From: Planctomycetales bacterium | GTDB lineage: Bacteria; Planctomycetota; Planctomycetia; Planctomycetales; Planctomycetaceae | Length of the DNA: 41,165 bases | Direction: 5' to 3' | Assembly: GCA_016235885.1 (NCBI GenBank) | Contig: JACRIH010000555.1 | Span: 1 to 41,165 of the forward strand | Shown here: positions 39,129 to 41,165 of the stretch, in pieces | How positions within the stretch are numbered: position 1 is the stretch's first letter | Layout: the number at the start of each line of letters is the position of its first letter | Notes under the pieces: generated by a model | Database searches by the model: none | The model's input: only the letters and a program-made list of their open reading frames with translations | What the model was told of the DNA's origin: nothing | Translations under genes and position numbers: made by a program

Positions 39129-41090
39129 CTACCGTTTCGCTCTTGGAAACTGCCAGTTGTTGTCGAGGAACCCCGCCCAAACAGTTTCTTCTTTGAAGCC
39201 GCCGTCGTCCTTCGCGAACTTCAGCACCGCGATATCACCCAGCCTGGGGAACAGCCACGCGTTCGAGTTCTTGAAATCTTCCGCGTGGAACGTGTGTCCC
39301 GAATTGACGACGATGTAGCGTCGCGGGTTGATCGGGTTCGGGTTGATCAGCGGGACACCATGTGAAGCGGGGTCGTATTCGACGCCGTTCACCGTCAACT
39401 TGTCCTTCGTCCACTGGATGGGCAGGCGTGACAGCACCTTTGCCAGGACGGAATTGGAACCGGGGTCGCCGAACAGAATCAGGTTCTTGGACTGCATGAG
39501 TTCGGGCGTGACGTCCTTGTCATCGACGACCAGCACGTGGCCACGCAGCCACTTGTCGAACTCGCGCTGCAACCGATCGAGCGTCCAGTTGGCCCACGCG
39601 GCGTGACTGTCTGACCACGGCTTGTCGGTTCCGCGCACGCAAACAAACGGCTGCATGAAGGCGTCGTCGATGGGCCCTTGCAAATTGTGGCGCTTGCGGC
39701 CGTCGATGTTCTTCGGAAATGACAACGACGAATCGTAGCTCATCACACGCCAACTTCCGTCGCCTCCCTCGTAGAACACGCCCGGCAACCGACCATCGGC
39801 GGCGTCACCGAGCGGCAATGTGACGCCATCGATCTCGATGTCGTCGGCCACATCGCGGGCAATTTGCAGCACGGACACGTTCTTCGTTTTGATCTTGAGC
39901 TTCCCGGAGGCATCGTCCTTGCCCCCTTCGACAACGGACGGGCGATACGGTTCGATCGTCTCCTCGATCCCCATCAGCCACTCGCACGAGTTGTACTTGA
40001 GGGTGTGCGTGACGAAGCGGATGTCTTTCAGACCGGGAAATCCCGGCCGGCCGCGCGCTTGATGCTCGGCGTGAAATGCCATCGCTTCTTTCAAGCTGTC
40101 GGGATGCCACTTGTGTTCGACGCCGGGACCGATCAGCAGCTTCAACGGCACGCCGAGTTGTTTGGCCGCCTCGACCATCACCTGCGCCGCCCGCAGTTGC
40201 GGGTCATTCTCGCCGCCGTATCCGACCGTCGGCACGTTGGCCAGGTTGAGGGCGTAGTCGTCCGCGTTGTAGATGTGGAGTGCGTCCGCCTGATACGGCG
40301 GTAGCTCGCCTTTGAAATTCACATGCTTGTGAAAATCGACGAACCCCGCCCCCGGTCCGACCGAACACCACAGCGACGGATAGTGCAAGCCAAGATGCCA
40401 CGCTCCGGCACCCCCCATCGAAAAGCCGCGCAGCACGATCCGTTTTTCGTCAATCCGGTAGCGGCGTTTGACGTCGTTCAGCGCTTCAAAGACATCCGCT
40501 TCACCCGCCCAGCGGTAGGCGTTGTTCGTGCGGCCGAAGACATCGAGCTGAATCCAAGTTTGATCCGCCGGCGCGGGCTTGCCGTCGTGTTCGGCGAAAA
40601 AGCTGGCTTCGGTAATCGTCGCGTTGCGGCCGTGCAGATTGATGTGCAGCGGCCGACGGTCCGTCGATTTTGAATCGTATCCGGCGGGAAGCGAGATCGC
40701 GTACGGTTGCACCGACTCATCCACCGCCGATCGATACGCAAGGACACTCCGGCCCGGCTGGGTTCCCCACGCAACTTTCTTGCTTTCAACATCCGCCGCC
40801 CGCGCCAAACCCTTGTCGAGCACGGTGAGGGTCTGCTGGACATACGCGGGCTTGTAGAACTCGCTGTGCCGCAAAATCCAGTCGGCGGCCTTGGCACAGA
40901 TCTCCACGTCCGCGATCTGCGCCGGAGAGACATCGCCCGCCTTGAGCTTTTGGACTCGCTTCTGGAGTTCCGCCAGCTTGTCCTTAATCTTCGCGGCATC
41001 GGCAGCGGTTGGTGCTTGCGCTTGTGCTGAGACGACCAGCGAAAAGAGTACGAGCAGAAGAGTTGAAATCAGGACGAGGCGGTGGATCAC
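39129..41090 (-). CDS. Secreted alpha/beta hydrolase (prolyl oligopeptidase/esterase type)
   Basis: The 653-aa protein has a signal peptide (HRLVLISTLLLVLFSLVVSAQAQA), a helical N-terminal segment (KIKDKLAELQKRVQKLKAG) and a catalytic domain. The latter includes YAISLPAGYD...LHINLHGRN, RRYRIDEKRIVLRGFSMGGAGAWHLGLHYP (nucleophile Ser in GFSMGG) and a late His candidate (IGPGVEHKWHP). A second region of about 300 residues (from about 360) is beta-rich and ends FPRLGDIAVLKFAKDDGG...VWAGFLDNNW. Such large exported esterase/peptidase-like proteins are numerous in planctomycetes and probably act on polysaccharide esters or peptides. The start is GTG, with GGAG eight bases before it. The 75 bases after it to the window end show no gene. 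Confidence 0.88.
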   Translation of the reverse strand: MIHRLVLISTLLLVLFSLVVSAQAQAPTAADAAKIKDKLAELQKRVQKLKAGDVSPAQIADVEICAKAADWILRHSEFYKPAYVQQTLTVLDKGLARAADVESKKVAWGTQPGRSVLAYRSAVDESVQPYAISLPAGYDSKSTDRRPLHINLHGRNATITEASFFAEHDGKPAPADQTWIQLDVFGRTNNAYRWAGEADVFEALNDVKRRYRIDEKRIVLRGFSMGGAGAWHLGLHYPSLWCSVGPGAGFVDFHKHVNFKGELPPYQADALHIYNADDYALNLANVPTVGYGGENDPQLRAAQVMVEAAKQLGVPLKLLIGPGVEHKWHPDSLKEAMAFHAEHQARGRPGFPGLKDIRFVTHTLKYNSCEWLMGIEETIEPYRPSVVEGGKDDASGKLKIKTKNVSVLQIARDVADDIEIDGVTLPLGDAADGRLPGVFYEGGDGSWRVMSYDSSLSFPKNIDGRKRHNLQGPIDDAFMQPFVCVRGTDKPWSDSHAAWANWTLDRLQREFDKWLRGHVLVVDDKDVTPELMQSKNLILFGDPGSNSVLAKVLSRLPIQWTKDKLTVNGVEYDPASHGVPLINPNPINPRRYIVVNSGHTFHAEDFKNSNAWLFPRLGDIAVLKFAKDDGGFKEETVWAGFLDNNWQFPRAKR

Positions 41091-41165
41091 GGGGAAGTCT
41101 CCGGATTGGTCAAAGAAGCAGAAGGCTATGCCACTGTTTTTTTCAACAGCTTGGTGAGAGTTGGC

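Overview
The window looks like a chromosome segment of a planctomycete (Planctomycetota, Planctomycetales-type). The signs are several DUF1501 proteins with Tat-type N-termini, a prepilin-like DUF1559 protein followed by a tiny lipoprotein, a TIGR03032 protein, an excisionase-type HTH joined to a receiver-like domain, an integrase-associated ORF of a kind I recall from Planctomycetes, and many large hairpin repeats between genes. GC is fairly high and genes lie on both strands in short runs. All family names rest on reading the sequence by eye; no searches were run.

Left part (1-9.4 kb), mostly minus strand: an eIF1/SUI1-like factor, a MazF/PemK-type toxin with its antitoxin behind a truncated DUF1501 (Tat signal) leader ORF, two small unknown proteins, an XRE regulator, then three full-length DUF1501 genes. 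A plus-strand DUF1559 gene and a small lipoprotein sit between the first and second of these.

Middle left (9.4-19.3 kb): a class III aminotransferase, an FKBP peptidyl-prolyl isomerase, a secreted beta-propeller protein, a small unknown gene, a tightly coupled operon (Na+/solute symporter, 58-aa membrane protein, M81 metallopeptidase), and an unusual LRR/membrane/HhH-like protein. A decayed accessory patch follows, with an integrase-associated ORF, a perfect 24-bp inverted repeat and a truncated nucleotidyltransferase.

Middle right (19.3-29.7 kb): TIGR03032 protein and flippase (minus), an MlaE-MlaF-MlaD-type lipid transporter (plus), then a minus-strand cluster. That cluster runs ArsR-rhodanese regulator, DsbB-like protein, fatty acid hydroxylase, methyltransferase and secreted protein, with a clear palindromic operator just upstream of the ArsR start codon. 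After that come hairpin repeats, a glyoxalase fragment and a ModE-like regulator.

Right part (29.7-41.2 kb): MalQ (minus), a FlgI-like P-ring protein carrying an internal HEAT-like segment, a 1315-aa SMC ATPase, the HTH-receiver regulator with a long leader, a strong bidirectional terminator, and a large secreted alpha/beta hydrolase (minus).

The most unusual observation is that two large palindromic repeat elements lie in frame inside the smc gene, one in the hinge region and one in the C-terminal coiled coil. The second belongs to a family with another full copy just upstream of the FlgI-like gene and a half copy downstream near 39.1 kb. The FlgI-like protein with its interposed HEAT-like block, next to smc and with no flagellar genes in view, is the second main item of interest.
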